Origin: Heyndrickxia acidiproducens DSM 23148
Lineage (GTDB): Bacteria > Bacillota > Bacilli > Bacillales > Bacillaceae_C
Assembly (NCBI RefSeq): GCF_000374345.1
Contig: NZ_KB893977.1
Location: 1-64,000 of the forward strand
Length of the DNA stretch: 64,000 bases
Direction: 5' to 3'
A model generated the notes under the pieces. That model did no database searches. It saw only the letters and a program-made list of their open reading frames with translations, and was not told where the DNA came from. Shown here piece after piece: positions 1 to 11,304 of this stretch (positions are counted from its first letter, which is position 1; each line of letters begins with the position of its first letter). A program made the position numbers and the translations under genes.

Positions 1-2
1 AA

Positions 3-35
3 AAACCCCTCAAAGCCTTACACTTCAAGGGGTTT
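3..35 (-). terminator. glnA intrinsic terminator
   Basis: An inverted repeat pairs AAACCCCT (3-10) with AGGGGTTT (28-35). Read on the minus strand it lies just after the glnA stop and runs into T residues at the window edge. The T-run is cut by the window end, so its full length is not visible. Confidence 0.8.
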
Positions 36-41
36 CGTTTA

Positions 42-1379
42 TTAATACATTTGCAGGTATTGGTCTCTTTCCCATTGGTGCACTTGTGTACGGAACATAT
101 CCCATTCAATTTCTTTTGCTTCAAGGAAGTGTTCAACGATATGGTCGCCCAGTGCTTCAACCATGACTTCATCGGATTTGAGGAAGTCAAGCGCTTGAAG
201 AAGTGTTCCAGGCAGGTCGACAATGCCAGCTTCTTCTCTTTCTTCTTTTGTCATCACATAAATATTGCGGTCAACCGGAGCCGGTGCCGGAAGCTTGTTT
301 ACAATGCCGTCAAGGCCTGCTTTCAACAGGACAGCCATTGCCAGGTAAGGGTTGGCAGACGGGTCAACACTGCGGACTTCGACACGTGTACTTAAGCCGC
401 GGGAAGCCGGGATACGCATGAGCGGGCTGCGGTTACGTGCTGACCAGGCAACATAGCAAGGTGCTTCGTAGCCCGGAACCAGGCGCTTAAATGAGTTCAC
501 TGTCGGGTTCGTTACAGCTGTGAAATTTGTCGCATGTTTGATAACGCCGGCGATAAACTGGTAAGCTGTATCACTTAACTGCAGATTTTTTTCACCGGGA
601 TCAAAAAATGCATTTTCTTTCCCCTTAAACAGCGACAAGTTGCAGTGCATGCCGGAACCGTTGACGCCGAATAATGGTTTCGGCATAAACGTAGCATGCA
701 GGCCGTGCTTGCGGGCAATTGTTTTCACAACAAGTTTAAACGTTTGGATGTTGTCGCAAGCTGTGATGGCATCTGCATATTTGAAATCAATTTCATGCTG
801 GCCAGGTGCCACTTCATGGTGGGAAGCTTCAATTTCAAAGCCCATTTCTTCAAGTTCCAGCACGATGTCACGGCGGCAGTTTTCGCCCAGGTCGGTCGGT
901 GCAAGGTCAAAGTAGCCGCCATTATCGTTCAATTCCAGGGTAGGTTCATTTTTTTCATTCAATTTAAACAAGAAGAATTCCGGTTCCGGCCCCAGGTTAA
1001 ATTGAGTAAAGCCTTGCTCTTCCATTTCTTTCAGAACCCGTTTCAAATTGTTGCGCGGATCGCCTGCAAACGGTGTGCCGTCCGGGTTGTAAATGTCGCA
1101 GATGAGGCGTGCGACTTTACCTTTTTCAGCAGTCCAAGGGAAAATCACCCAGGTATTAAAATCAGGGTATAAGTACATATCGGATTCTTCAATACGTACA
1201 AAACCTTCAATAGATGAACCGTCAAACATGATTTTATTGTCCAGCGCTTTTTCAAGCTGGCTGAATGGAATTTCCACGTTTTTGATGGTTCCTAAAATGT
1301 CTGTAAATTGCAGACGGATGAATTTAACATTTTGCTCTTCAGCATTTTTCAAAATATCTTCGCGTGTAAACTTTGGCAT
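42..1379 (-). CDS. glnA: Glutamine synthetase, type I-alpha
   Basis: Makes glutamine from glutamate, ammonia and ATP in the cytoplasm. The protein has 445 residues, the usual length of the Bacillus GSI-alpha enzyme (about 444). Family signatures are visible: the N-terminal beta-grasp region with FDGSSIEGF near residue 52, [10 protein letters not shown] near 240, and the [17 protein letters not shown] loop near 293 that carries the flap glutamate. The short C-terminus ends in LQMY, as in enzymes that signal to GlnR and TnrA by feedback-inhibited contact (family knowledge). GGGAGGA lies 8 bases before the ATG. It is second in a glnR-glnA operon with 66 bases between the genes. Confidence 0.98.
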   Translation of the reverse strand: MPKFTREDILKNAEEQNVKFIRLQFTDILGTIKNVEIPFSQLEKALDNKIMFDGSSIEGFVRIEESDMYLYPDFNTWVIFPWTAEKGKVARLICDIYNPDGTPFAGDPRNNLKRVLKEMEEQGFTQFNLGPEPEFFLFKLNEKNEPTLELNDNGGYFDLAPTDLGENCRRDIVLELEEMGFEIEASHHEVAPGQHEIDFKYADAITACDNIQTFKLVVKTIARKHGLHATFMPKPLFGVNGSGMHCNLSLFKGKENAFFDPGEKNLQLSDTAYQFIAGVIKHATNFTAVTNPTVNSFKRLVPGYEAPCYVAWSARNRSPLMRIPASRGLSTRVEVRSVDPSANPYLAMAVLLKAGLDGIVNKLPAPAPVDRNIYVMTKEEREEAGIVDLPGTLLQALDFLKSDEVMVEALGDHIVEHFLEAKEIEWDMFRTQVHQWERDQYLQMY

Positions 1380-1445
1380 GAACAGTATTCCTCCCTTTGG
1401 ACATTAAATATATATCTAAAGCTATAAAACTAGCTCTGAAACGAA

Positions 1446-1841
1446 TTAATGGAAAAACCTGGACGCATCGTTCAATTTGTAGCTCGGGCTTTGGAACCGC
1501 CCGGCTTGCAATAGTTCCTGGCGCAGCCGCTTCCTGATTTCATCATCTGTTACCTGATTTTTCGCAAAAATAGGGACCGGGCTGGCAGCTTGCTCATTTT
1601 TCATATTGAAAACTTTTTTGATTCCTGCAACATTGATTCCCTGATCCAGCAAATCTTTAATTTCCAGAAGCTGGTCAACATCATTCAACGAATAGAGCCG
1701 GCGGTTGCCATCTGTTCTTGCAGGAGTAATCAGATCGTGTTCTTCATAATAACGGATCTGCCTGGCCGATAACTCGGTCAGTTTCATGACGGTGCCAATA
1801 GACAACAGCGGCATTGAACGGCGTATTTCTTTTCGCCCCAT
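1446..1841 (-). CDS. glnR: MerR-family nitrogen regulator GlnR
   Basis: A 131-residue MerR-type repressor that shuts glnRA and other nitrogen genes when glutamine is plentiful. The winged-helix domain contains [18 protein letters not shown] (residues ~21-38) and the wing GNRRLYS. The C-terminal tail ends in [10 protein letters not shown] and SRFFH, the segment that autoinhibits GlnR until feedback-inhibited glutamine synthetase binds (known from B. subtilis). The start ATG has AAAGGAG nine bases upstream. A GlnR-type operator and a sigma-A promoter lie just ahead, so the operon is probably autoregulated. Confidence 0.97.
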   Translation of the reverse strand: MGRKEIRRSMPLLSIGTVMKLTELSARQIRYYEEHDLITPARTDGNRRLYSLNDVDQLLEIKDLLDQGINVAGIKKVFNMKNEQAASPVPIFAKNQVTDDEIRKRLRQELLQAGRFQSPSYKLNDASRFFH

Positions 1842-1870
1842 GATTGAACTCTCCTTTTCTTTATATTTTT

Positions 1871-1921
1871 ACTATATTCGATGTGAGTTTTTTTGTCAAT
1901 AACATGTTAGAATATCTTACA
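1871..1921 (-). promoter_or_regulatory. glnRA promoter with GlnR/TnrA box
   Basis: On the minus strand TTGACA (1894-1899) and TATAGT (1871-1876) are 17 bases apart. Immediately upstream, TGTAAGATATTCTAACA (1905-1921) fits the GlnR/TnrA consensus TGTNA-N7-TNACA exactly. A second copy with one mismatch, TGACAAAAAAACTCACA (1882-1898), covers the -35 and spacer. Confidence 0.9.
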
Positions 1922-2017
1922 TATTTTTTCGTTATTTTTTTGCTTTGAATTGTCTGCTGCTGCGCTCATCTTTGTCCTGTACTTCTCCGGTTTATGACTT
2001 TTGCCGCTTATAAGCAA

Positions 2018-5000
2018 TCAGTCAGATAAACTTTCGGCAAGTTTTCTTCTGATTTCAATCCATTCTTCTATGTTAACATTTTCCTGCAGGGCTTCAAAGC
2101 GACCCGCAAATTGTTCATTCAAATCCATTGCGGCTTCTGAAAGCAGGCGTTTGAATTCTTTTTCCATCCATTTATGAAGTGAAGCGGCCAATTTTTCCCC
2201 CTGCCGGTTCAAATAGGCATCGGCAAGCGGCTCGAATAATGCCTGCAGTTCCTCCTGCATTTTTTGTTTTTCATTTTTCTCAAAAAATGATTTCGCACTT
2301 TTAAAATACTTGAATGTTTTTTCAAACGGTTTGGTGTCCAAATTTGAAAAAGCAGCCTGAAAATCCGGGGTTTCGTGGTCTTTTGCTTCGAAATCCGGAA
2401 TGTTCAAGTCAGCGAGCACGTTTTTGATGCGCGTATTCAATTCCGCCTGCCAGGAATGAAATAATTGTTTCGTGTATTTCTCCAATCTTATCGTTGTAGC
2501 GCGCATCTCCTGGGCAAGATCGAAACCGATGCTTTCCGCCAGTTCGGACAAAGCATCCGGAAGCCCTTGGGCATTTTTTAAGACAGCCGGGTTAAAGGCT
2601 TCTTTAAAGAAATCAGGAAAACGGTAAAAAACGCGTTGTTTTACATAATATAATAATTCTTTCTGTTCCTGGGCAACCCCTGCTTCTAAATCCGCAGGGC
2701 CTGATTCTTTCAATATGCGGGCTGTCTGCTCCTGCATTGCCTGCAGCCGGGCACGTTTGCTTTCTTTGAGTTCCCTGCTTTCGTTTGCGGACGAAATGAT
2801 TGCTTCCACCATTTGCCGGCCGCGCGCCAGCTCATTTTCCGCGGACTGGACCACCATCTTCAGCAGATCATTTTGGAGAAAGCGGCGGAATCCTGTTTGG
2901 AAAGCGGCAAGCTGTGATTTTTCCGTTTCTCCCTTCAACGCGAGCAGGCTTGATACGCCGTACAGCCTTGGGGAACGAATGCCAAACTGCAACAACTGGC
3001 CTTTGACATAGGACATCACTTCTTCATATTCGGCATTTGATTCCGCCAGGTCAACTGCATTTACCACAAAGAACATTTTATCCAGTTCAAATGCATCCTT
3101 TACACGCCCAAGCTGAATTAAAAATTCACGGTCTGCTCTCGCAAACGCATGGTTATAATAGGTTACGAAAAGAATGGCATCCGATTCTTTGATATATTTA
3201 AAGGCAACACCCGTATGGCGGGCGTTGATCGAATCAGCTCCCGGCGTGTCTACAAGCGTGATCCCTATCCGCGTAAGGCTGCAGCTATAGTACAGATCAA
3301 TGGATTCGACAAAACAGGACTGTTCTTCGTTTGCTGCATAATCGCTGAAACTGTGCAAATCGGCTTCAATGTCGCAACCAAGTATGTCCTGAAACCGCGG
3401 ATAGCCCTTTTGAAACGCGCGCAGAAAGGATAAGTGCACTTTTTCTTTCGGTTTTGAAGTCTGCATGGAACGGATGCTTTCGATATATTCCAGCGCCTCC
3501 TGAAAATTTGTACAGGAAAGCCCGAATACGGACAATGAATGTTGAAGGTCTTCCAGCAGTTGTGCAGCCGTTTTTATATGTACGGCCGCTGTCCCATGCG
3601 GATGTCCGGAAACCGGCGGGCAAATTCGGTTAATCGCAGCCGTTGTCGGGTTTGGCGAGACCGGTAGAACCTTTGCGCCGATCAGTGCATTGGCAAAGGA
3701 CGATTTGCCGGCGCTGAACGCCCCGAACAATGCGACCGTATAGTGCTGATGTTCAAGCCGCCCCGCTTTTTGGCGCAGATGGTCAATATAACGTTTAAAA
3801 CCTTGTTTATCGGCGAGCAGTATAGCAGCCTGTTTGATTTTAGCCAGCACAGCTTGCGGCGGTGAAACAGGAGCCGTTTCTTCTGCCGCCTTAACAGCGG
3901 ATACATCATCATGCATGTCAACGGCTGCATTCGGCGCTTCCGCATCTTCCTGCCGGTAAACACGGTACAAGGACTTCTCATTTTCCCATTCCTGCAGCAG
4001 CTGCGTATAAAGCTGATCCCGCTCCAGGGCAGGTTCTTGAAGCTGTTCCTTTTTTTCCGCCAATTCCTGCTTGAGCCGGTCCACTGCACGGTATGCATCG
4101 GCCAGTGCCTGCCAGGCGGCAACTTCACGGCGGATGCCGGCCAGCCGGGTTTCTGTTTCCATATGGAGCATCTTAAGCACCTGCTGCTTCCATTCGTCAC
4201 AAACACGCCGCGTGAGACTCTTTATTTTTTCTGAGACATCTTCACAGTAGCGCAGGATATAGTCGCCGGTGATCCGCGCCCCGTCCTTTACCTGCTGCTT
4301 CAGCAGATCTTCATTGAAAGAAACGGAAAGCTTTCTTCCCTGCTGTTCAAGCATGACGGCATTCGGAAGCTCCAAGCCCTTTAACGATTGCTGGGCAAGC
4401 GCGCGGATATGCCAATTGATTTGCGCCTCGACATTTTCCCGCAAGACGGAATAAAAGTCATGCAGGCGTTTCCTTCTCGCTTCATCCCTTTTTTTCTTCT
4501 TTAAAAAAAAGCCGGCCTGAAAATCTTTCTGGGCAGCTTCAAGAAACAGCCGCGCCTTTTCTCTTGTTTCAAACGGCATTAAATAGGCATTTTGAAGCAG
4601 CGTTCCGAGCGAGTCCTGAAAAGAAGCCTCCCATTGTCCGGCGCGCTCCTTTACTTCTTTCTCCTTATCCTGCCATTGCTGTTCTGCCTCAAAGGCCTCT
4701 ATCTTTCCTGTTTCAGGATGTGCGGAAATGATCTCTTCGAAGGCCGCAGCCTTTGCGCTGTATTTTTCCTCCAGCCACGCGCTGTGTTCTTTTTCCAGTA
4801 CATGCCATGAGGTTTCAACCGAAGCCGCCAGACGTTGATCTTTTTCGGCTACAGCCTGTTCGATCAGCTGCTTTAATTCCCCGAATTGGTTATGGGGATG
4901 ACCCGGTTCTTTTAAGGATGTATAAAAAATGCCGCGCGGATGCACCTGCCACGATGCAAATGAAGCTGCAACCGTTTGTTGGAATGCTTCAAACGGCAGC

Positions 5001-5632
5001 TCCTCTTCATTGTGCTTGTCAATTTGGTTGACAATCAGGTAGAGATCAAGCCCATGTCCAAGCAGTTCTTTTGTAAACGTAAAATTGAGTTCGGATTGGA
5101 CATGATTATAATCCATCACATAAAAAATCATATCCGCGAGATAAATGGCAGACTGGGTCGCAATCCGGTGCGCATCATCGTTCGAGTCAACGCCGGGTGT
5201 GTCCATCACCGTTAAACCCGGCGGAAGTTCGGAACCAGGCCTGCTCATTTCAATTTCACGGATATTTCCTTTTTTGCAGTAATTTTTGATCAGTTTGAAG
5301 TCATATGGCGCCTGAAACATCAGCGGCGGTTTGCCTTCCTCGTAAACGATTGCAAAATTTTCGATGCCATTGTGGATTTTTACCAGGTTTGCGCTTGTCG
5401 GAACCGGGCTTGAAGGCAAAATATGCCCGCCCAATAATGCATTGATCATCGTTGATTTTCCGGCCGAAAAATGGCCGCAAAATGCGATATGAAAATCTTG
5501 CTGGTGGACTTTTTTCAAAAGATTTTTGGCTTTTTCGGAGCGGACCGCATCCCCATTACGGTCAAAGTGCTCAACTAAAGCAAGAATTTTGTTTGCTGCC
5601 TGACTGTTTTTTTCCTGTAAATGATTGACCAT
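2018..5632 (-). CDS. dynA: Tandem dynamin-like GTPase DynA (YpbR)
   Basis: A very long protein (about 1204 residues) with two complete dynamin modules fused head to tail, as in B. subtilis DynA (about 1193 residues). It binds and tethers membranes, and in B. subtilis it helps membranes survive pore damage and phage attack (family knowledge). Two P-loops are visible, GHFSAGKST near residue 59 and GAFSAGKSS near 641, each followed by a DTPG switch (MDTPGVDS and VDTPGADS) and an NQID/NAVD base motif. Long helical, charged stalks follow each GTPase. A TTG at 5650 extends the frame by six codons but has no ribosome site. The ATG at 5632 has GGGGAG ten bases ahead and is preferred. Confidence 0.95.
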   Translation of the reverse strand: MVNHLQEKNSQAANKILALVEHFDRNGDAVRSEKAKNLLKKVHQQDFHIAFCGHFSAGKSTMINALLGGHILPSSPVPTSANLVKIHNGIENFAIVYEEGKPPLMFQAPYDFKLIKNYCKKGNIREIEMSRPGSELPPGLTVMDTPGVDSNDDAHRIATQSAIYLADMIFYVMDYNHVQSELNFTFTKELLGHGLDLYLIVNQIDKHNEEELPFEAFQQTVAASFASWQVHPRGIFYTSLKEPGHPHNQFGELKQLIEQAVAEKDQRLAASVETSWHVLEKEHSAWLEEKYSAKAAAFEEIISAHPETGKIEAFEAEQQWQDKEKEVKERAGQWEASFQDSLGTLLQNAYLMPFETREKARLFLEAAQKDFQAGFFLKKKKRDEARRKRLHDFYSVLRENVEAQINWHIRALAQQSLKGLELPNAVMLEQQGRKLSVSFNEDLLKQQVKDGARITGDYILRYCEDVSEKIKSLTRRVCDEWKQQVLKMLHMETETRLAGIRREVAAWQALADAYRAVDRLKQELAEKKEQLQEPALERDQLYTQLLQEWENEKSLYRVYRQEDAEAPNAAVDMHDDVSAVKAAEETAPVSPPQAVLAKIKQAAILLADKQGFKRYIDHLRQKAGRLEHQHYTVALFGAFSAGKSSFANALIGAKVLPVSPNPTTAAINRICPPVSGHPHGTAAVHIKTAAQLLEDLQHSLSVFGLSCTNFQEALEYIESIRSMQTSKPKEKVHLSFLRAFQKGYPRFQDILGCDIEADLHSFSDYAANEEQSCFVESIDLYYSCSLTRIGITLVDTPGADSINARHTGVAFKYIKESDAILFVTYYNHAFARADREFLIQLGRVKDAFELDKMFFVVNAVDLAESNAEYEEVMSYVKGQLLQFGIRSPRLYGVSSLLALKGETEKSQLAAFQTGFRRFLQNDLLKMVVQSAENELARGRQMVEAIISSANESRELKESKRARLQAMQEQTARILKESGPADLEAGVAQEQKELLYYVKQRVFYRFPDFFKEAFNPAVLKNAQGLPDALSELAESIGFDLAQEMRATTIRLEKYTKQLFHSWQAELNTRIKNVLADLNIPDFEAKDHETPDFQAAFSNLDTKPFEKTFKYFKSAKSFFEKNEKQKMQEELQALFEPLADAYLNRQGEKLAASLHKWMEKEFKRLLSEAAMDLNEQFAGRFEALQENVNIEEWIEIRRKLAESLSD

Positions 5633-5809
5633 CTTATCTATGCTCCCCAATGTTTGATTTAGGTCTATTTTAACGAATTTTTCATCTTAATCATACTATA
5701 ATTCACTCATTTTTATCATGGAGATGTTAAAAATTATGACGGGTCCGGCTAAAGGGATAAAAAAGGGAAAGCATTCCAATAATAAAAAGAAGCGCAGGAG
5801 GTGAAAATA

Positions 5810-6013
5810 ATGGGTTTGTTCAGTGCCATTTCAAGCTGGCAGACGGCGCGGCAGGAAAAGTTTGTCGCCAATATGCATAAAAAAAACAAATGCCCGGACT
5901 GTTACGGCCGCGGTTTTATTGCGCCTGCCGGTTACGAATACGCTTATCCTTTTGATTGCACAAGCTGCAATGGGAGTGGTACATTCAGCGATTGGGCAAA
6001 AAATCAGATTTAA
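5810..6013 (+). CDS. Small CxxCxGxG zinc-binding protein
   Basis: A 67-residue protein divergent from dynA. Two half-motifs, CPDCYGRGF and CTSCNGSGTF, match the DnaJ-type CxxCxGxG repeat, so a single four-cysteine zinc site is likely. The N-terminus (MGLFSAISSWQTAR) is amphipathic. Function is unknown and I do not recognise a named gene. Similar short proteins are common in Bacillus and are sometimes mislabelled in databases. The GTG at 5801 is part of the strong AGGAGGTG ribosome site, so the ATG at 5810 is the start. A hairpin terminator follows the stop. Confidence 0.8.
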   Translation: MGLFSAISSWQTARQEKFVANMHKKNKCPDCYGRGFIAPAGYEYAYPFDCTSCNGSGTFSDWAKNQI

Positions 6014-6019
6014 GCCGGG

Positions 6020-6050
6020 AAAGCCGCCAAACGGATTAGGGAGCGGCTTT
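6020..6050 (+). terminator. Terminator of the small zinc protein gene
   Basis: AAAGCCGC (6020-6027) pairs with GCGGCTTT (6043-6050) seven bases after the stop codon. The trailing T-run is short. Confidence 0.6.
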
Positions 6051-6112
6051 ATTCCATTTGCCCGATTTTAGCAACCATCATCGTTTGACACCCGGCATTT
6101 TTACCTGAGATA

Positions 6113-6160
6113 CATGCAAAAAGGGATCAAATCCCCATAGATTTGATCCCTTTTTGCATG
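6113..6160. terminator. Bidirectional terminator after pbuX
   Basis: A perfect 20-base inverted repeat (6113-6132 and 6141-6160) with an 8-base loop, carrying T5 runs on both strands. It ends one base before the pbuX stop and also protects the plus-strand gene upstream. Confidence 0.9.
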
Positions 6161-6161
6161 C

Positions 6162-8128
<1,967 letters not shown>

Positions 8129-8141
8129 TTACCAAAATAAC

Positions 8142-8199
8142 AAAAAAGCTCAAAGGTATTGCATCCCCATGTAAAATGAGTAAGCAATGCCCCTTGAGC
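8142..8199 (-). terminator. Riboswitch expression-platform terminator of xpt
   Basis: A GC-rich hairpin pairs GCTCAAGGGGCATTGC (8199-8184) with GCAATACCTTTGAGC (8162-8148), followed by T6 on the minus strand. It lies between the guanine aptamer and xpt, so guanine binding should stop transcription here. Confidence 0.92.
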
Positions 8200-8245
8200 A
8201 TGTTTTTAAAAAAAGAACATCCTGTAAGTGGGAGTTTCCATTGCT

Positions 8246-8316
8246 CACCCATAGTCAGGCCATTTACGGCAGCCTGGTAGATACTTGCGGGCCATATTCC
8301 CGCGATTATATGAGTG
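8246..8316 (-). promoter_or_regulatory. Guanine (purine) riboswitch aptamer
   Basis: The minus strand begins CACTCATATAATCGCG, has the loop cores TATCTAC and CGTAAATG and ends GACTATGGGTG. This matches the xpt guanine riboswitch closely. The specificity base in GACTATGG is C, which selects guanine or hypoxanthine and not adenine (family knowledge). Confidence 0.97.
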
Positions 8317-8339
8317 AATGCTGATTTAATTGTAATCGT

Positions 8340-8368
8340 ATTATAACATTAGAATGCTATATTTGAAA
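8340..8368 (-). promoter_or_regulatory. xpt-pbuX promoter
   Basis: TATAAT (8340-8345) preceded by TG one base upstream forms an extended -10. The -35 (TTTCAA, about 8363-8368) is weak. It lies 23 bases before the aptamer. Confidence 0.7.
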
Positions 8369-8407
8369 AGTTAAAGAGAAAAAAGCGAAAATTTAAAATT
8401 CCATTCA

Positions 8408-9928
8408 CTATCTTGTTAAGCGGTACACATCCGTATATTTATCGGTTAAATAGTCGATTAAATACTGCGCATTCAACCCCTCACCTGTTGCTTCACGCAA
8501 GAGTTCAAGCGGTTTTTTCATTTTGCCGTACTGGTGGATGCGGGCTGTCAGCCATTCCCGGACGGGCTGCAAATTGCCTGCCGCCAACAATTCATCGAAA
8601 TTTGGAAGCTCCTTCAACATGGCATGCTTCAATTGCGCTGCATACATCATACCGAGCGCATAAGACGGAAAATATCCGAAATCGCCGCCGGCCCAGTGCA
8701 CATCCTGGAGCACGCCTTCTCCGTCATTTGCCGGACGGATTCCGAGATATTCTTCATATTTATCGTTCCATACCTGCGGCAGGTCTTTTACCTCAATATG
8801 ATCATTAAAAAGCGCTTTTTCAATTTCGTAGCGAACCATAATATGGAGCGGATAAGTCAGAACGTCTGCCTCAATGCGGATCAGCGATGGTTTGGATTCA
8901 TTTACAGCCCGGTAAAAATCTTCTAACGGCACACCATCAAATTGTGCGGGCGCAAATTCCTTTAATACATCGTAATTCTTTTTCCAAAAAGCGTAAGACC
9001 GTCCAATGATATTTTCATAAAACAATGACTGCGATTCATGTATTCCCATCGAGGCGCCGGCAGCAAGCGGCGTACCCGTCAAATCTTTTGAAATATTTTG
9101 TTCATACAGCGCATGCCCGCCTTCATGCATCACGCCGAATACATCGATACGAAAGTCATTCTCGTCATATCGTGTTGTAATCCTTACGTCCCCGGGATTT
9201 AAGCCGGTCGCAAATGGATGGACCGTTTCATCCAGCCTGCCTGCCTGAAAGTCGAAACCCATCTGTTCCAGTATTTTTAGCGTAAAAGCCTTTTGCTTTT
9301 CTTTCGGAAATGTTTTAAAAAGAAAAGCGGTTTCCGGTTTTTGGGCGGATGAACTGATTTTCTGAACGAGCGGCACAATTGAGCGCTTTACTTGTGCAAA
9401 CACGTCATCAAGAACCGCAGTTGTCATGCCTGGTTCGTATAAGTCTAAAAGTGTATTGTACGGGTTGCCTTCATATCCCCAATATTGGATAAACTTTTTC
9501 TTATAGGAAACGATTTTTTCCAAATAGGGTTCAAATAAAGAAAAATCAGCCTTTGCTTTCGCTTCTTCCCAGACACTTTCAGCTTTTGATTGCAGTACTG
9601 TATAGGCCTGGAATTCAGCAGCCGGAATTTTTTTGTTGCGGTCGTATTCTTTTCTGCATTCTTCCAGTGTTTTAGCGGTGATTGCCGAAAGCCTGTCCTT
9701 TTGCGGGGTAAGCCCGGCAATAAAAGCGGCCATCTTCTCTGAAGTCGACATGGCAAAAAGTTCACCTGATAGTATGCCAATGACTTCAGCACGCTGCTCA
9801 ACACCTTTTTTCGGAGCCCCGGTCCGCAAGTCCCAGTAGATTAACCCGAGTGCCTCTTCATATCCTTTCATTTTGTTCACATATTCTAAAAATTCAGTTT
9901 CCAACTGCAGGTTTTGTCCGCCAGCCAT
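8408..9928 (-). CDS. ypwA: M32 carboxypeptidase YpwA (Taq type)
   Basis: A zinc metallocarboxypeptidase of about 506 residues (B. subtilis YpwA about 501) that removes C-terminal residues from peptides in the cytoplasm. The active-site motif GVMHEGGHALYEQ (HExxH, near residue 270) is present, followed by the conserved GIHESQSLFYEN that supplies the third zinc ligand region and the GIRPANDGEGVLQDVHW segment near 410. An ATG at 9934 directly abuts GGGGGA, so the second ATG (9928), six bases from it, is the better start. It follows the xpt region as in B. subtilis. Confidence 0.95.
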   Translation of the reverse strand: MAGGQNLQLETEFLEYVNKMKGYEEALGLIYWDLRTGAPKKGVEQRAEVIGILSGELFAMSTSEKMAAFIAGLTPQKDRLSAITAKTLEECRKEYDRNKKIPAAEFQAYTVLQSKAESVWEEAKAKADFSLFEPYLEKIVSYKKKFIQYWGYEGNPYNTLLDLYEPGMTTAVLDDVFAQVKRSIVPLVQKISSSAQKPETAFLFKTFPKEKQKAFTLKILEQMGFDFQAGRLDETVHPFATGLNPGDVRITTRYDENDFRIDVFGVMHEGGHALYEQNISKDLTGTPLAAGASMGIHESQSLFYENIIGRSYAFWKKNYDVLKEFAPAQFDGVPLEDFYRAVNESKPSLIRIEADVLTYPLHIMVRYEIEKALFNDHIEVKDLPQVWNDKYEEYLGIRPANDGEGVLQDVHWAGGDFGYFPSYALGMMYAAQLKHAMLKELPNFDELLAAGNLQPVREWLTARIHQYGKMKKPLELLREATGEGLNAQYLIDYLTDKYTDVYRLTR

Positions 9929-10010
9929 TTTCATTCCCCCAAATAAAGTTTCGCAAGTTCATGCTAGCATATTTTTCAAAAAAATACATTTATGGATATG
10001 GAGAATCCCA

Positions 10011-10047
10011 AAAAATAAGCACAACCCTTTTGGCTGTGCTTATTTTT
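10011..10047 (-). terminator. Terminator after the THUMP methyltransferase gene
   Basis: AAATAAGCACA pairs with TGTGCTTATTT around a short loop, with T-runs on both strands. It overlaps the stop codon of the minus-strand methyltransferase gene. Confidence 0.85.
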
Positions 10048-11188
10048 ATTCCGTTTTTCTCGGCGGCCTCGGCCCCCAAAACTGGTACAAGTCTGTCCGG
10101 ATTGAGCCGTTAAACAGTTTCCGTTTTTTCGTCGCTTTTTTTCCGTAAACTTGCTCAAAATTTTCATATGACGTGAGCATATAGACGGACCATGTTTCCA
10201 ATTTTGAAAATGCCCGGCCCATCTCGCTGTACATATTTTCCACTTCCGCACGGTCGCCAAGGCGTTCCCCGTATGGCGGGTTGCCGAGGATTACGCCGTA
10301 TTCCTCTTTTGAAGTAAAGTCGGCCACCTGCATCTGTTTGAAACGGACGATCCCGCCCAACCCCGCTTCATTGGCATTTTGGCTGGCGATCTCAATCATC
10401 TTATGGTCGATATCGGAGCCCATGATATTTAATGGCTGGTCATAACGGGCCAAATCCTCCGCTTCTTCACGCGCCGCACGCCAGACCTCTTTGTCCATCC
10501 ACGGCCATGTTTCACTGATAAAATCACGGTTAAAACCGGGGGCAATATTCTGGCCAATCAGCGCCGCTTCAATCGGTATCGTGCCTGAACCGCAAAACGG
10601 ATCCCTGAACGGGCGGTCAGGATGCCAGTTTGTCAGCCGGATCATTGCAGCAGCAAGCGTTTCTTTAATTGGCGCCGGCCCCTGTGCTGCACGGTAGCCG
10701 CGTTTATGCAGGGCTGCTCCGCTCGTATCGAGGGTGATCGTGGCCACATCTTTCAATAAAGCCACTTCCAGTTTAAAAAGCGGCCCGTTTTCCGTAAACC
10801 AGTTCACTTGTTTGTAATGGGACTTCATACGTTCCACAATAGCTTTTTTTACAATTGCCTGGCAGTCCGGGACACTAAAAAGCTTTGATTTTACCGACTT
10901 CCCCTGGACAGGGAACTCGGCATCAACCGGCAGATAATCTTCCCAGTGAATCGCTTTCGTCTGTTCGAACAGTTCGTCAAACGTTTCAGCCTTGAATGCT
11001 GCAACTTTGATTTTGATGCGGTCTGCACAACGAAGCCAGAGATTCGCACGCGCAATCGCGGCAGAATCTCCCGTAAATTCAATTCTGCCGTTTTCCACCT
11101 TGCATTCATATCCGAGGGCCCTTACCTCTTTTGCGACAATCGCTTCAATGCCCATCGCACTTGTTGCGATGATCTGAAAGTTAGACAT
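10046..11188 (-). CDS. ypsC: THUMP-domain RNA methyltransferase (YpsC/RlmL-like)
   Basis: About 380 residues. The N-terminal half has the THUMP-type RNA-binding region (start MSNFQIIATSAMG). The C-terminal half is a SAM-dependent methyltransferase with DPFCGSGTIPIEAAL (SAM loop, near residue 193) and the catalytic NPPYGERL motif near 303, typical of N2-guanine methylation. Related E. coli RlmL/RlmK modify 23S rRNA; the exact target here is inferred only. The open frame extends upstream to 11263, but AGGTGA precedes the ATG at 11188, which gives the family N-terminus. It sits next to rnpB as in B. subtilis. Confidence 0.92.
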   Translation of the reverse strand: MSNFQIIATSAMGIEAIVAKEVRALGYECKVENGRIEFTGDSAAIARANLWLRCADRIKIKVAAFKAETFDELFEQTKAIHWEDYLPVDAEFPVQGKSVKSKLFSVPDCQAIVKKAIVERMKSHYKQVNWFTENGPLFKLEVALLKDVATITLDTSGAALHKRGYRAAQGPAPIKETLAAAMIRLTNWHPDRPFRDPFCGSGTIPIEAALIGQNIAPGFNRDFISETWPWMDKEVWRAAREEAEDLARYDQPLNIMGSDIDHKMIEIASQNANEAGLGGIVRFKQMQVADFTSKEEYGVILGNPPYGERLGDRAEVENMYSEMGRAFSKLETWSVYMLTSYENFEQVYGKKATKKRKLFNGSIRTDLYQFWGPRPPRKTE

Positions 11189-11304
11189 GTTTTCACCTGA
11201 ATTCTTTAACCATCCGATTATGTATAAAAAGGCCGGACACCCTTCCGCGCATGCACCAGGCATTTTACGGATTGCGGCGCCAGGCCCCCATTCATCACAG
11301 TATC

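Noticed and set aside
3682-4206. 174-codon minus-strand frame inside dynA
   Set aside because: A shifted shadow of the dynA frame, with no ribosome site and no recognisable protein.
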